The translations under genes were made by a program, and so were the position numbers. A stretch of DNA of 64,000 nt from Candidatus Peregrinibacteria bacterium (GTDB lineage: Bacteria; Patescibacteriota; Gracilibacteria; Peribacterales; Peribacteraceae). Shown one piece after another: positions 16,935 through 24,651 of this stretch. The DNA lies in NCBI GenBank assembly GCA_016186175.1, contig JACPMB010000009.1, positions 62,001-126,000 of the forward strand, read 5' to 3'. The notes under the pieces are model-generated. The model worked only from the letters and a program-made list of their open reading frames with translations, was not told the DNA's origin and made no database searches. Position 1 is the first letter of the stretch. The number at the start of each line of letters is the position of its first letter.

Positions 16935-17177
16935 TCGACTCGCTTCGCTCGCTCAGGGTCATTCGATCGCACCTGTAGTAAACGCACTCTAAACCAGTAC
17001 GAAGGATCATGAGGAGCGTAGCGATCGAATGGTGAGCGAGATGGAGGGGCAGTTCGACTCGCTGCGGCTCGCTCACTGTCATTCGCCTCGCGCCTCATAG
17101 AAAGTGGCCCGAGCCGCGAAGCGGCGAGGACCATGAGCGAGCGCCGAATTGCGCAGCAATGAGGCGCGAGTCGAATG
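16935..17177. repeat. Tandem palindromic elements next to tRNA-Arg
   Basis: Two related palindromic units. Unit 1 has 11-bp inverted arms CATTCGATCGC (16960-16970) and GCGATCGAATG (17021-17031). Unit 2 has 19-bp arms (17080-17098 and 17159-17177, one mismatch), with further inner hairpins. Each unit is preceded by a TTCGACTCGC(T)... segment. Unit 2 ends within the sequence complementary to the CCA end of tRNA-Arg. The stretch 16915-17175 otherwise contains no gene. It looks like a small mobile palindrome, or an attachment-site remnant. Confidence 0.7.
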
Positions 17178-17250
17178 GTGCCCCTGGCAGGAATCGAACC
17201 TGCATTTATCCCTTAGGAGAGGATCGTTCTATCCGTTGAACTACAGGAGC
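17176..17250 (-). tRNA. tRNA-Arg (anticodon CCT)
   Basis: On the minus strand it folds with a 7-bp acceptor (GCTCCTG/CAGGGGC), D stem GTTC/GAAC, anticodon stem ATCCT/GGGAT with loop CTCCTAA, and T stem GCAGG/CCTGC with loop TTCGAAT. CCA is encoded. Anticodon CCT reads AGG codons. No long variable arm. Confidence 0.95.
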
Positions 17251-17369
17251 AATGCGATTGGAACGTACAGGACGTCCGCTGCGGCCAATAATAAACGCAT
17301 TATGGAACGCACGGCGGGAATTTAAAATTCGTGTTAGATTGCAAGTACGCGCTCATTATACTCCAGGCG

Positions 17370-19028
17370 ATGCGAAAATCCCCATTTTTATCCTTACTGA
17401 TCATCATTCCGGCATCCGTTGCCGCTCTCGATTACACGGACGTGAGCGGCCGGTATGCGGATGCTCCGTTCAATGTGCCGGAGTCTGCGGCGATCAGTTT
17501 GCTCACTAATCGCGGAGTCGTGAGCGGCAATCCCGACGGAACATTCGCCGCGAACAGCACGCTAAACAGGGCGGAATTTCTTAAAATCGCTTTGCTAAGC
17601 AATCCGGAAGTCACAGTAGGGCCATCGAATTCGGAGGACTGCTTTCCGGACGTGCGAAAAAATGACTGGTTCAGCCGGTTCGTGTGCCATTCAAAAGCCG
17701 CAGGGATCGTAAAAGGGTATCCAGACGGCTTCTTCCATCCTGATAGAAGCGTGAACTATGCCGAGGCGTTAAAAATACTTACTGTTGTTTTCGGATACGA
17801 AACGGCTCCGGCGCCGGATGAACCGTGGTATATGCCATATGCCAGAGCCGCGCAAAAACGCGGCACTGCGCTTCCGATAGGACTTGCATTCGACGGATTG
17901 CTGACTCGCGGCCAGATGGCCCGGCTCGCATCGGCATTCATCGCCGAAATCAATTCCGATTTGCAGAATTACCGTCGCGCGGAACGCGGTCTGCCGCCCG
18001 CGGATCAATCTTCCGCAGGCAGCTCCTCGTCATCCGTTTCCGATGCGCATGTTTCTTCCTACGGCGCTTCTTCAGTCCCCCGGACTTCATCGGCTTCTCC
18101 GTCCGCCCTCTATGATTTTCCGGCGCGCAGCCGGTTCCTGCTCGCCGGCGAGAGATCGCAGCCGATAGCGAGCGCGATGTTCTTCGCCAATCTTGAACCG
18201 ATGATCGTGCGCAGGGCCGAAGTGAAACTGGAAAACAAAATTGACGGAATAGACAGCATGTACGTCGTCGCGGCCGATGGCACGGAATTGGGCCAAATCG
18301 TCCTCGACAAGGCATTCGATTCTTCCGAAAAAACGTGGCGAGGGGCGTTAACCGGCAATTACCGCATCGAGAAGGGGGAACAGAAGGCGATTGGCGTCGT
18401 CGTCCGCATAAAAGCCCGCAACCAGGGAGGCGTTTCGGAAACCATGATCGAGGTGGATTCTCTTAAGCTTACTGTTGAAGGAGAATGGTCCGCCGACACG
18501 ATTGTTTCCGGAACCGACGGCGGCCCGTATCCGAAACATCAAACGGCGATGGGAAGAATCACATCGGTGGTCAATGCCCAGGAAAGCGACGGGATTCTGC
18601 CGCTCGGCCCGGGCCAGCAACTGGCGTCGTTCACAATCGCGGGGTCCGCCGTCGAGAACGTTGAACTCAAAATCGAACATATGTTTTTCCAGGTGAACAA
18701 GGCGATTTTCGTGAACGTGAACAACTGGCAACTGGGAATTGCCGGGTCAAACGAACGCGCAGATTGCTCATTCAACCCCGACGACTCCGCCGTAAGCTGT
18801 TCCAACCTGTCCGATTCGATAGGAATTTTGAGCGGAATGTCCAGGACGTTCCGGCTTTTTGGCGACGTATCCCTCGCGCCGGATGCGACCGCGAAAAACA
18901 TGCAGATCAGCCTGAACCGGGCCGGCAGCACCGAAACGCTCGGCGCAGTCCGTTGGACCGACCAATCGGGGCACTTCAATTGGGTGGAATTGGAGGAGCC
19001 GCTGGCGAGAGGCACGAGGTGGAAATGA
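17370..19028 (+). CDS. S-layer homology domain surface protein
   Basis: Exported, probably bound to cell-wall polymers. The ATG at 17370 gives signal peptide MRKSPFLSLLIIIPASVAAL. Three SLH-type repeats follow (about residues 22-190): DVSGRYADAPF...GVVSGNPDGTFAANSTLNRAEFLKIALL, then CFPDVRKNDWFSRFVCHSKAAGIVKGYPDGFF, and a weaker third. A Ser-rich linker (residues 210-245) leads to a beta-rich C-terminal region of about 300 residues without a recognised family. Isolated gene after tRNA-Arg. The role as an S-layer or envelope-anchored protein rests on the SLH domains; the C-terminal function is unknown. (The quoted repeat is given only as its key words; conserved residues are the D, G, PDG and NRAE positions.). 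Confidence 0.85.
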   Translation: MRKSPFLSLLIIIPASVAALDYTDVSGRYADAPFNVPESAAISLLTNRGVVSGNPDGTFAANSTLNRAEFLKIALLSNPEVTVGPSNSEDCFPDVRKNDWFSRFVCHSKAAGIVKGYPDGFFHPDRSVNYAEALKILTVVFGYETAPAPDEPWYMPYARAAQKRGTALPIGLAFDGLLTRGQMARLASAFIAEINSDLQNYRRAERGLPPADQSSAGSSSSSVSDAHVSSYGASSVPRTSSASPSALYDFPARSRFLLAGERSQPIASAMFFANLEPMIVRRAEVKLENKIDGIDSMYVVAADGTELGQIVLDKAFDSSEKTWRGALTGNYRIEKGEQKAIGVVVRIKARNQGGVSETMIEVDSLKLTVEGEWSADTIVSGTDGGPYPKHQTAMGRITSVVNAQESDGILPLGPGQQLASFTIAGSAVENVELKIEHMFFQVNKAIFVNVNNWQLGIAGSNERADCSFNPDDSAVSCSNLSDSIGILSGMSRTFRLFGDVSLAPDATAKNMQISLNRAGSTETLGAVRWTDQSGHFNWVELEEPLARGTRWK

Positions 19029-19070
19029 CAAATGACCAATGTAAATCAATGAAGAAGAGCGAATAACGCC

Positions 19071-19099
19071 TTGATAACCGCGCTTATGTCGTTGATTAT
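19071..19099 (+). promoter_or_regulatory. pyrF promoter with leaderless spacing
   Basis: TTGATA (19071-19076), a 17-nt spacer and GATTAT (19094-19099) end 8 nt before the pyrF ATG. No Shine-Dalgarno is present. Confidence 0.45.
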
Positions 19100-19107
19100 G
19101 AACATAC

Positions 19108-19953
19108 ATGCACTTTGCAGACGCCCTGATAGAAAAAGTGAAGAAGACGTCTCCGGTATGCGTCGGACTTGATCCACAAATGAGCAGGCTTCCGGAGGGG
19201 GTATCCAAAAATTATCAAGGCTTCCGGGAATTCTGCACTGGCATTATTGACGCTGTGGCTTCCGTCGCCTCGTGCGTGAAGCCGCAAATGGCGTTTTTCG
19301 AAACGCTCGGATGGGAAGGAATGAAATTATTTTGGGAAATCTGTACGCACGCCAAGCACCGCGGGCTGATGGTGATTGCTGATGGCAAGAGGAACGACAT
19401 AGGTTCTACGTGTGAGGCGTATGCGGATGCATACTTGTCGGCAGGCAGTCCGATTGATGCGCTTACCGTAACCCCTTATCTCGGTTCCGACGGCGTGAAG
19501 CCATTCATGGAGCGATGCGTGAAGAACAACAAAGGCATTTTCATTCTTGTTAAGACAAGCAATGCAAGCTCCGGCGAATTGCAGGATCTTGCGGTGGGAG
19601 ACGAAGTCGTGCACGAACATCTCGCGCAGCTTGTAGAGAGCTGGGGAACGACGTGTCTTGGAAAAAAAGCGCTCTCATGCGTCGGCGCCGTTGTCGGAGC
19701 CACGTACCCGGAAGAATTAAAATACCTGAGGACGCTCATGCCGCACATTCCATTTCTCATTCCGGGATACGGAGCGCAGGGCGGAAAAGCGGAGGATGTG
19801 AAATATGGATTTATCGCGGACGGTACGGGTGCAATCGTAAATGCTTCAAGAAGCATTATCTATGCTTCCGAAGGAAAGGATTGGAAAGAGGCGGCGGGGA
19901 GGGCAACGGAGGAGATGGCGAATAAGCTGCGGCAGATAATCGGAAAATCATGA
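19108..19953 (+). CDS. pyrF: Orotidine 5'-phosphate decarboxylase (type 2)
   Basis: Converts OMP to UMP, the last step of de novo UMP synthesis. VCVGLDPQ is at residues 17-24, the catalytic Lys/Asp motif ADGKRNDIG at 91-99 (Lys94, Asp97), VTPYLG near 132, and LIPGYGAQGG near 217. Length 281 and motif spacing fit the longer type 2 (PyrF_2) family. No other pyr gene lies in the window, so it either completes a pathway encoded elsewhere or salvages orotate-derived OMP. Confidence 0.93.
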   Translation: MHFADALIEKVKKTSPVCVGLDPQMSRLPEGVSKNYQGFREFCTGIIDAVASVASCVKPQMAFFETLGWEGMKLFWEICTHAKHRGLMVIADGKRNDIGSTCEAYADAYLSAGSPIDALTVTPYLGSDGVKPFMERCVKNNKGIFILVKTSNASSGELQDLAVGDEVVHEHLAQLVESWGTTCLGKKALSCVGAVVGATYPEELKYLRTLMPHIPFLIPGYGAQGGKAEDVKYGFIADGTGAIVNASRSIIYASEGKDWKEAAGRATEEMANKLRQIIGKS

Positions 19954-19994
19954 AATGATAAATCTTGCGGATGCTTCCATGTAATTGTCATTAG

Positions 19995-21494
19995 TCATTC
20001 TTGTAGGTTCTGCCTGTACTGCAACGCCTCCGCCACGTGCGCCGTTTCTATCACGTCCGTTCCGGCCAGATCGGCAATCGTTCTCGCCACTTTTATCGTG
20101 CGATGGTATCCCCTGGCCGAAAGCCCGAGCCTGTTCACCGCCTGCAACAGCAATTTTTCCGACGCCCCGTCCAGGTCGCACAGCGCGTCAATCTGTTTGA
20201 CGTGCATTTCCTTGTTCGTGCGCATTCCGGTGCCCGCGAATCTCGCCTGCTGTGTTTTGCGCGCCCTCAGCACTCGCGCCGCTATTTCCGCCGATGTCCC
20301 GGCCTCCGCCGGCCGCCTGCGTCGCAAGTCTTCGATTGGCACGGCACGCACATCCACCGTCAGGTCTATCCGGTCCAGCAGCGGCGCCGAGATTTTCCTC
20401 TGCGACTGCGCAGATGCGCCTACGGCCGAGAATTTCGGCGGGTTCATCGCCGCGATCAGAGTGAAGTCGGCCGGAAACGTGATCGAGCCGCGCGCGCGGG
20501 TGATTGTTATCCGCCTGTCCTCCAGCGGCTGCCGCAGGACCTCCAGAACGTATGCCGGGAACTCCCCGAGTTCGTCCAGGAACAGAACGCCGCGGTGCGC
20601 CAAACTGATCTCTCCCGGGCCGGGAATCTGCCCGCCTCCGACTATCGAAACGCCGCTGGCGGTGTGATGCACCGCGCGGAACGGGCGCTGACGTATAAGA
20701 GGCGTATTTTCCGGAAGAAGGTTCGCCACCGAGTAAATCTGCGTCACTTCGATGGACTCTTCGCGCGTTAGGGGCGGCAATATGTTCCTGAACGCGCGCG
20801 CCAGGAGCGTTTTGCCGGATCCAGGCGCGCCCGAAAGCAGGACGTTATGCCCGCCGGCAGCCGCGATCTCGAGCGCGCGCTTCGCTTGTTCCTGTCCGCG
20901 CACGTCGGCGAAATCAATCGCGTCACGCAATGCAGCGCAGTCGTCCTCCGGAAAAGAGATCGGATCTGGTTCCCTCTCGCCATGCAGAATCCCCAAAAGC
21001 TCATGCAGGCTTTTCGGCGCGATCACGCGCACATCCGGTATCAACGCTGCTTCCGGGCCGTCCGCTGCGGGAACAACCAGGGTTTTTACTCCAAGTTTCT
21101 GGCATGCAATGGCGGCCGGCAGAACGCCGGTCACGTGCCGCAATGCGCCGTCGAGCGCAAGTTCTCCGAGAAATGCAGTCGTTCGCAGCGTCACCTCCGG
21201 AATATCAACCAGCTCGTGCGCGATAAGCAGGCCAAGCGCGATCGGCAGGTCGTACCGCGGGCCGATTTTCCGGATATCGGCCGGCGCCAAGTTGACGATT
21301 ACCATCCGCCCGGTCGGGAAGCGGTATCCGCTATGCCGCAACGCGTGCGAGACGCGCTGCCTGCTTTCCTGAACGGCGGTATCTGCCAGCCCGACGATGA
21401 AGAATTTCCCCTCCCCTGGGGTCCACCCGACCTCGACGGTGATTTTTTCGCATGAGAGGCCGATGCCGGCGAAGGACGTCAATTGGGTCAGCAT
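19995..21494 (-). CDS. comM: ComM/YifB-type Mg-chelatase-like AAA+ ATPase
   Basis: A ring ATPase related to ComM, a branch-migration helicase that helps integrate transformed DNA. The N-terminal domain (SFAGIGLSCEKITVEV, VGLADTAVQESRQRV, NLAPADIRKIGPRYDLPIA) is followed by the Mg-chelatase AAA core with Walker A GAPGSGKTLLARAF near residue 225, Walker B VLFLDELGEF, and the C-terminal lid domain ending ALQYRQN. Length 499 is typical. Convergent with pyrF. Competence genes are not seen here, but this family is widespread in CPR bacteria. Confidence 0.93.
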   Translation of the reverse strand: MLTQLTSFAGIGLSCEKITVEVGWTPGEGKFFIVGLADTAVQESRQRVSHALRHSGYRFPTGRMVIVNLAPADIRKIGPRYDLPIALGLLIAHELVDIPEVTLRTTAFLGELALDGALRHVTGVLPAAIACQKLGVKTLVVPAADGPEAALIPDVRVIAPKSLHELLGILHGEREPDPISFPEDDCAALRDAIDFADVRGQEQAKRALEIAAAGGHNVLLSGAPGSGKTLLARAFRNILPPLTREESIEVTQIYSVANLLPENTPLIRQRPFRAVHHTASGVSIVGGGQIPGPGEISLAHRGVLFLDELGEFPAYVLEVLRQPLEDRRITITRARGSITFPADFTLIAAMNPPKFSAVGASAQSQRKISAPLLDRIDLTVDVRAVPIEDLRRRRPAEAGTSAEIAARVLRARKTQQARFAGTGMRTNKEMHVKQIDALCDLDGASEKLLLQAVNRLGLSARGYHRTIKVARTIADLAGTDVIETAHVAEALQYRQNLQE

Positions 21495-21694
21495 GCTAGA
21501 CAGACTCTTTCGGCGTCAATGCCTTCGCAAGATGGCGGCAAGCGGGTCTTGATCGCACGTCGGGACTATTTCGCATCGGCAAGCCGCACCGGGATGTTCC
21601 ACGCCCTCATGGAACGTCCGGGTTCGGCATAGATAAGAGAAAATCACCGATACGACAAAATCGATCGGTCATACAGGCCATTCCGCGCGGTTCT

Positions 21695-22129
21695 ATGTTC
21701 ACGGAATGTAGCTGCATGCACTTCCCTTTCCTAAGCAGCGATCGTGTCAGTCCCCTGCGTTCCGCAAGGCCGCCCAAACATCTGGTTCTGGGCGCGCACG
21801 GCGAAGGCATCGCGTCCGAATATCTCCGTTCCATCGGCTACTCCGTCCGGCAGCGCAACATCCGCCTGGGCCGCGACGAAATAGACGTAATCGCGTGGGA
21901 TCCGGAAGATCAGGTTCTTGTGTTTGCGGAAGTAAAGACGCGCACGGAAAAAACGCGCTCGGGATTCAACCCGGACAAAACGGCCGCGGCGGACAAGCGC
22001 AGGAAATTGCGTCGCGCGGCGCGGCGATGGGTGGCGGAACACAACTTCGATGGGGGTTACAGGATTGATCTGGTGTGCGTGCAGGAGGGAAAGGTGACGA
22101 ATCATTTTAAGGAACTAAGTTGGGACTAA
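21695..22129 (+). CDS. YraN/UPF0102 family endonuclease-like protein
   Basis: A small nuclease-fold protein. Conserved family signatures: GAHGEGIASEYLRSIGY, RNIRLGRDEIDVIAWD and VFAEVKTRT, i.e. the E, D and ExK residues of a Holliday-junction-resolvase-like core. The biochemical role of the family is poorly defined. ATG 21695 is the longest start; ATG 21716 (MHFPFLSS) would give 137 residues and is equally plausible. It is divergent from comM, separated by about 200 bp without a recognised feature, and followed by repeat copy B. Confidence 0.85.
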   Translation: MFTECSCMHFPFLSSDRVSPLRSARPPKHLVLGAHGEGIASEYLRSIGYSVRQRNIRLGRDEIDVIAWDPEDQVLVFAEVKTRTEKTRSGFNPDKTAAADKRRKLRRAARRWVAEHNFDGGYRIDLVCVQEGKVTNHFKELSWD

Positions 22130-22134
22130 AGCTA

Positions 22135-22294
22135 CTGCAAAATGATACGCATCACCAAAACATCACAATGGGAAGGAACCTCTCAAAAATCGCCTCATGC
22201 GAGGAAGCAAGCCAAAATTTCGCGAGGCGTATCGACATACGTTGAGCGAAATTTTGGCGCAGCTGACGAAGCAGGAGGCATTTTTCAGGGTTCC
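22135..22294. repeat. Hairpin repeat family 1, copy B (inverted)
   Basis: Reverse-complement copy of the element at 8491 and 55721. It starts CTGCAAAATGATACGCATCACC and ends GGCATTTTTCAGGGTTCC, where two bases are missing compared with copies A and C. It lies between the convergent yraN and pgl genes. Confidence 0.85.
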
Positions 22295-22299
22295 AAGCC

Positions 22300-22954
22300 C
22301 TATTGCATCCAAAGCAGAGTATTGCTGCCGGTTTTTATGACAGTTTTCCCCGGCCATCTTCTGCCGTTCTCTCCGCTCCCGGTCATTTCCTCCAACGCGC
22401 GTTTCTTTCCCGCACCTCTCAAAAAGAACACTGTCCGGCGCGCCCGCTCCAGAACCGGCATGGTCACACTGACGCGATCTCTGATTGCGAATTTATCGGT
22501 AGTCGTATGAATCGCGAAATCCGGGCCGAACGCGGAATCTTCCAGGGGAGGAAAAAGCGACGCGATGTGTCCATCATCGCCCATTCCGAGCGAAATGATA
22601 TCGGGAGAGCCCTTGCGCAAAAGGCTTCCGAGGCGTTTGTCGTAGAGGTTCACGCATGCTGGAATGGGGAGTGTCGTGTCGGGAAATATGATCTGCGGTG
22701 CCGGGACGGCGGCGTTTGTCAACAGCGTCGAACGCGGCAGCAGGTGGCGTCCAATCAATGTTTTTGGACCGGCCAAGCGCTTCGTAAATCGCGCGCGGGG
22801 TCGAGCCGCCGGAGAGCCCGAGAATGCCAACACCGCTCGCGCCGATCCCTTCCAGGACTGCGCTTTCAAGCAGCGCGGTCCCAGCCTCAACGAACTCCGC
22901 TTCGTTGTTCATTGCGCGAACTTCCATGCTGCCTGCAGCGGGGCGTGCGTCCAT
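22300..22954 (-). pseudogene. pgl: 6-phosphogluconolactonase, broken by an internal deletion and frameshift
   Basis: The intact enzyme hydrolyses 6-phosphogluconolactone after glucose-6-phosphate dehydrogenase. The N-terminal part (frame of ATG 22954/22927, to about 22751) has VGILGLSGGSTPRAIYEAL and ends at NIDW. The remainder is in another frame (from about 22746): LLPRSTLLTNAAVPAPQIIF, then IISLGMGDDGHIASLFPP, to the stop at 22300. About 20-25 residues expected between IDW and the second part, including the family's DERxVP segment, are missing. The total is about 216 codons against the usual 225-245. Either a real pseudogene or an assembly deletion. It follows zwf, its pathway partner. Confidence 0.7.
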
Positions 22955-23111
22955 TTTCTGGTAGAAACAGCCGCCAGTATAGCTCCGATAACTCGTAGCC
23001 GAGATCAGCGATGCGTTCCATGCATCTCTGTCCCAACTCGAACACGCCGAATATCCCGAGCCTGTCTTTTGAACTTTCCGGAGCGCGTTGCTTGTTGCTG
23101 CTGCTGGTCAC
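22887..23111 (-). CDS. Possible small protein between zwf and pgl
   Basis: A 74-codon frame whose GTG start (23111-23109) overlaps the zwf stop TGA (23110-23108) as GTGA, a typical coupled junction. The first 50 residues look protein-like (DRLGIFGVFELGQRCMERIADLGYEL, key words only), then Arg/Ser-rich sequence follows where it overlaps the start of pgl. No family recognised. It may be a real small gene, or a coincidental open frame in a spacer. Confidence 0.3.
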   Translation of the reverse strand: MTSSSNKQRAPESSKDRLGIFGVFELGQRCMERIADLGYELSELYWRLFLPENGRTPRCRQHGSSRNEQRSGVR

Positions 23112-24559
23112 GCCATCCACTTTACACCGTCCTTCGCCGCCCACTCAACCGCTTCCTGCGGCCCATTCCCCCCTGCGGGATACAAATGGAGCGGAGTGTC
23201 CTCTTTTTCCAGATGATGCTGCAGCGGATCAACTATCCTCCACGAGGCGCGCACTTCGTCTGGCGTAAGAAACCACGTCTGCTTTCCATGAATCGCCTCA
23301 AGCAGCAGCAGGCCGTGCTCCGGAAGGCAGTCGCCCATGCAAACCAGCGGATCTTCCAGAATCAACGGCCGGAACGCCGGCGTCGTGCCTCCGATTTTGG
23401 TTTGCAGATGCAGCCGCATGCCGGCCTCGCCCTGCAAAATCACGTCCATCCGGTTCGGCGCGCCCCCCTCCCCGACTACGTGCGGCTCCCGGAACTGGAT
23501 GCTGATTCTGGTTTCCTTTTTACCCATCCGCTTGCCAGACCGCAGATAAAACGGGACGCCCTGCCAGCGGAATTCGCGCGAAAGCAACTTGAGCGCGACG
23601 TATGTGTTGGCACGGGAGTTATCCGGAATGTCATCCTCTTCGCGATAGCCGATCACGGTCTCGCCGTGAGTCTTGCCTTTCGTGTATTGCCCCTGAAGAA
23701 TAATGTCGTTCAAGTCGGCCGCCGGCGGCAAATATAATTGCTTGAGAGCGTTCAGGCGGCTCTCGCGGATCGTGTCCTCCGACTCCTTTATCAGCATGGT
23801 CAGCAGCGACGCCATCATCAGTAGGTGGCTCTGAAACATGTCGCGCAGCGTGCCGGTGTGATCGAAATACCCAGTCCGTCCCTCCAATCCCAGAGATTCC
23901 ATGGCCGCGATTTCCACGTGGTGAATGAGCGAATTTTTGAATAGGCGCTCGAAAACCGGATTGGCGAAGCGCAGATAGTAGACGTTGCGAACCGCTTCCT
24001 TTCCGAGGTAGTGATCGAGCAGGTATATTTCTTCGTTCTTGAAAAATCCGAGCAGCTGAGCCTGCACCGCCTCAAAACTTTTCAGATCGTGCCCGACCGG
24101 CTTCTCGACGATGCAGCGGAACGGGATTTTTTTGTCGTGCACGCCTCCGGCGAACATGTTTTCGAGTACCTGCGAAAATACCATCGGAGGAACCGAGAGG
24201 TACGCGAGCCGGACGCTGCAATTCCATTTTCTCTCCAGCGACCACAGCTTTTTAGCCAGTCCGGAAAAATCCTCTTTGTTGTCGTATCGGCCGCCCGCGT
24301 AGTGCACGCGCGAGAGGAAAGACTCCAGAATTTTTTCATTGACTTCCGGAATCTCGGCGCGGACCGCTCCCTCCACGAATTTGCGGAATTCCGCTTCTGC
24401 CATCTCTGTCCGCGCGAAGCCGACTATCGCATAATCCCCGGGGAAGCGTTTTTTGAGTGCGAGAACGTAGAGCGCGGGGTAAATCTTGAGTTTGGCCAGG
24501 TTTCCCGACGCTCCGAAGATCACGAGCGAAAACGGCGACGGGGCGGAAAAAGGTTTCAT
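23108..24559 (-). CDS. zwf: Glucose-6-phosphate 1-dehydrogenase
   Basis: Oxidises glucose-6-phosphate to 6-phosphogluconolactone with NADP(+), the entry to the oxidative pentose phosphate route. FSLVIFGASGNLAKLKIYPA is the nucleotide-binding start (family GASGDLA, here Asn for Asp). IVEKPVGHD and the catalytic LLDHYLGKEAVRN motif follow. Length 483 is normal. The ATG at 24559 is preferred over the upstream start because it sits 9 nt after a perfect -10 TATAAT. Its downstream partner pgl is broken. Confidence 0.94.
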   Translation of the reverse strand: MKPFSAPSPFSLVIFGASGNLAKLKIYPALYVLALKKRFPGDYAIVGFARTEMAEAEFRKFVEGAVRAEIPEVNEKILESFLSRVHYAGGRYDNKEDFSGLAKKLWSLERKWNCSVRLAYLSVPPMVFSQVLENMFAGGVHDKKIPFRCIVEKPVGHDLKSFEAVQAQLLGFFKNEEIYLLDHYLGKEAVRNVYYLRFANPVFERLFKNSLIHHVEIAAMESLGLEGRTGYFDHTGTLRDMFQSHLLMMASLLTMLIKESEDTIRESRLNALKQLYLPPAADLNDIILQGQYTKGKTHGETVIGYREEDDIPDNSRANTYVALKLLSREFRWQGVPFYLRSGKRMGKKETRISIQFREPHVVGEGGAPNRMDVILQGEAGMRLHLQTKIGGTTPAFRPLILEDPLVCMGDCLPEHGLLLLEAIHGKQTWFLTPDEVRASWRIVDPLQHHLEKEDTPLHLYPAGGNGPQEAVEWAAKDGVKWMA

Positions 24560-24568
24560 TGAGAGCCG

Positions 24569-24574
24569 ATTATA
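24569..24574 (-). promoter_or_regulatory. -10 element of zwf, leaderless spacing
   Basis: Perfect TATAAT on the minus strand, 9 nt before the zwf ATG. No good -35 at 16-18 nt; a TTGCGT lies 20 nt away. No Shine-Dalgarno. Confidence 0.45.
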
Positions 24575-24651
24575 GCCCCTTTGCACCCGGAATCACGCAA
24601 TGGTCATCGCGTTGTGCGACGCAGTTCCGGCCTGCTACTCTTTACGTCAAG

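Noticed and set aside
17176..17250. Integrated element at tRNA-Arg
   Set aside because: No integrase and no second copy of the tRNA 3' end in the window; only small palindromes are present.
22664..23737. 357-codon open frame on the plus strand opposite zwf/pgl
   Set aside because: Antisense shadow: composition is Arg/Pro-rich and zwf on the other strand is clearly conserved.
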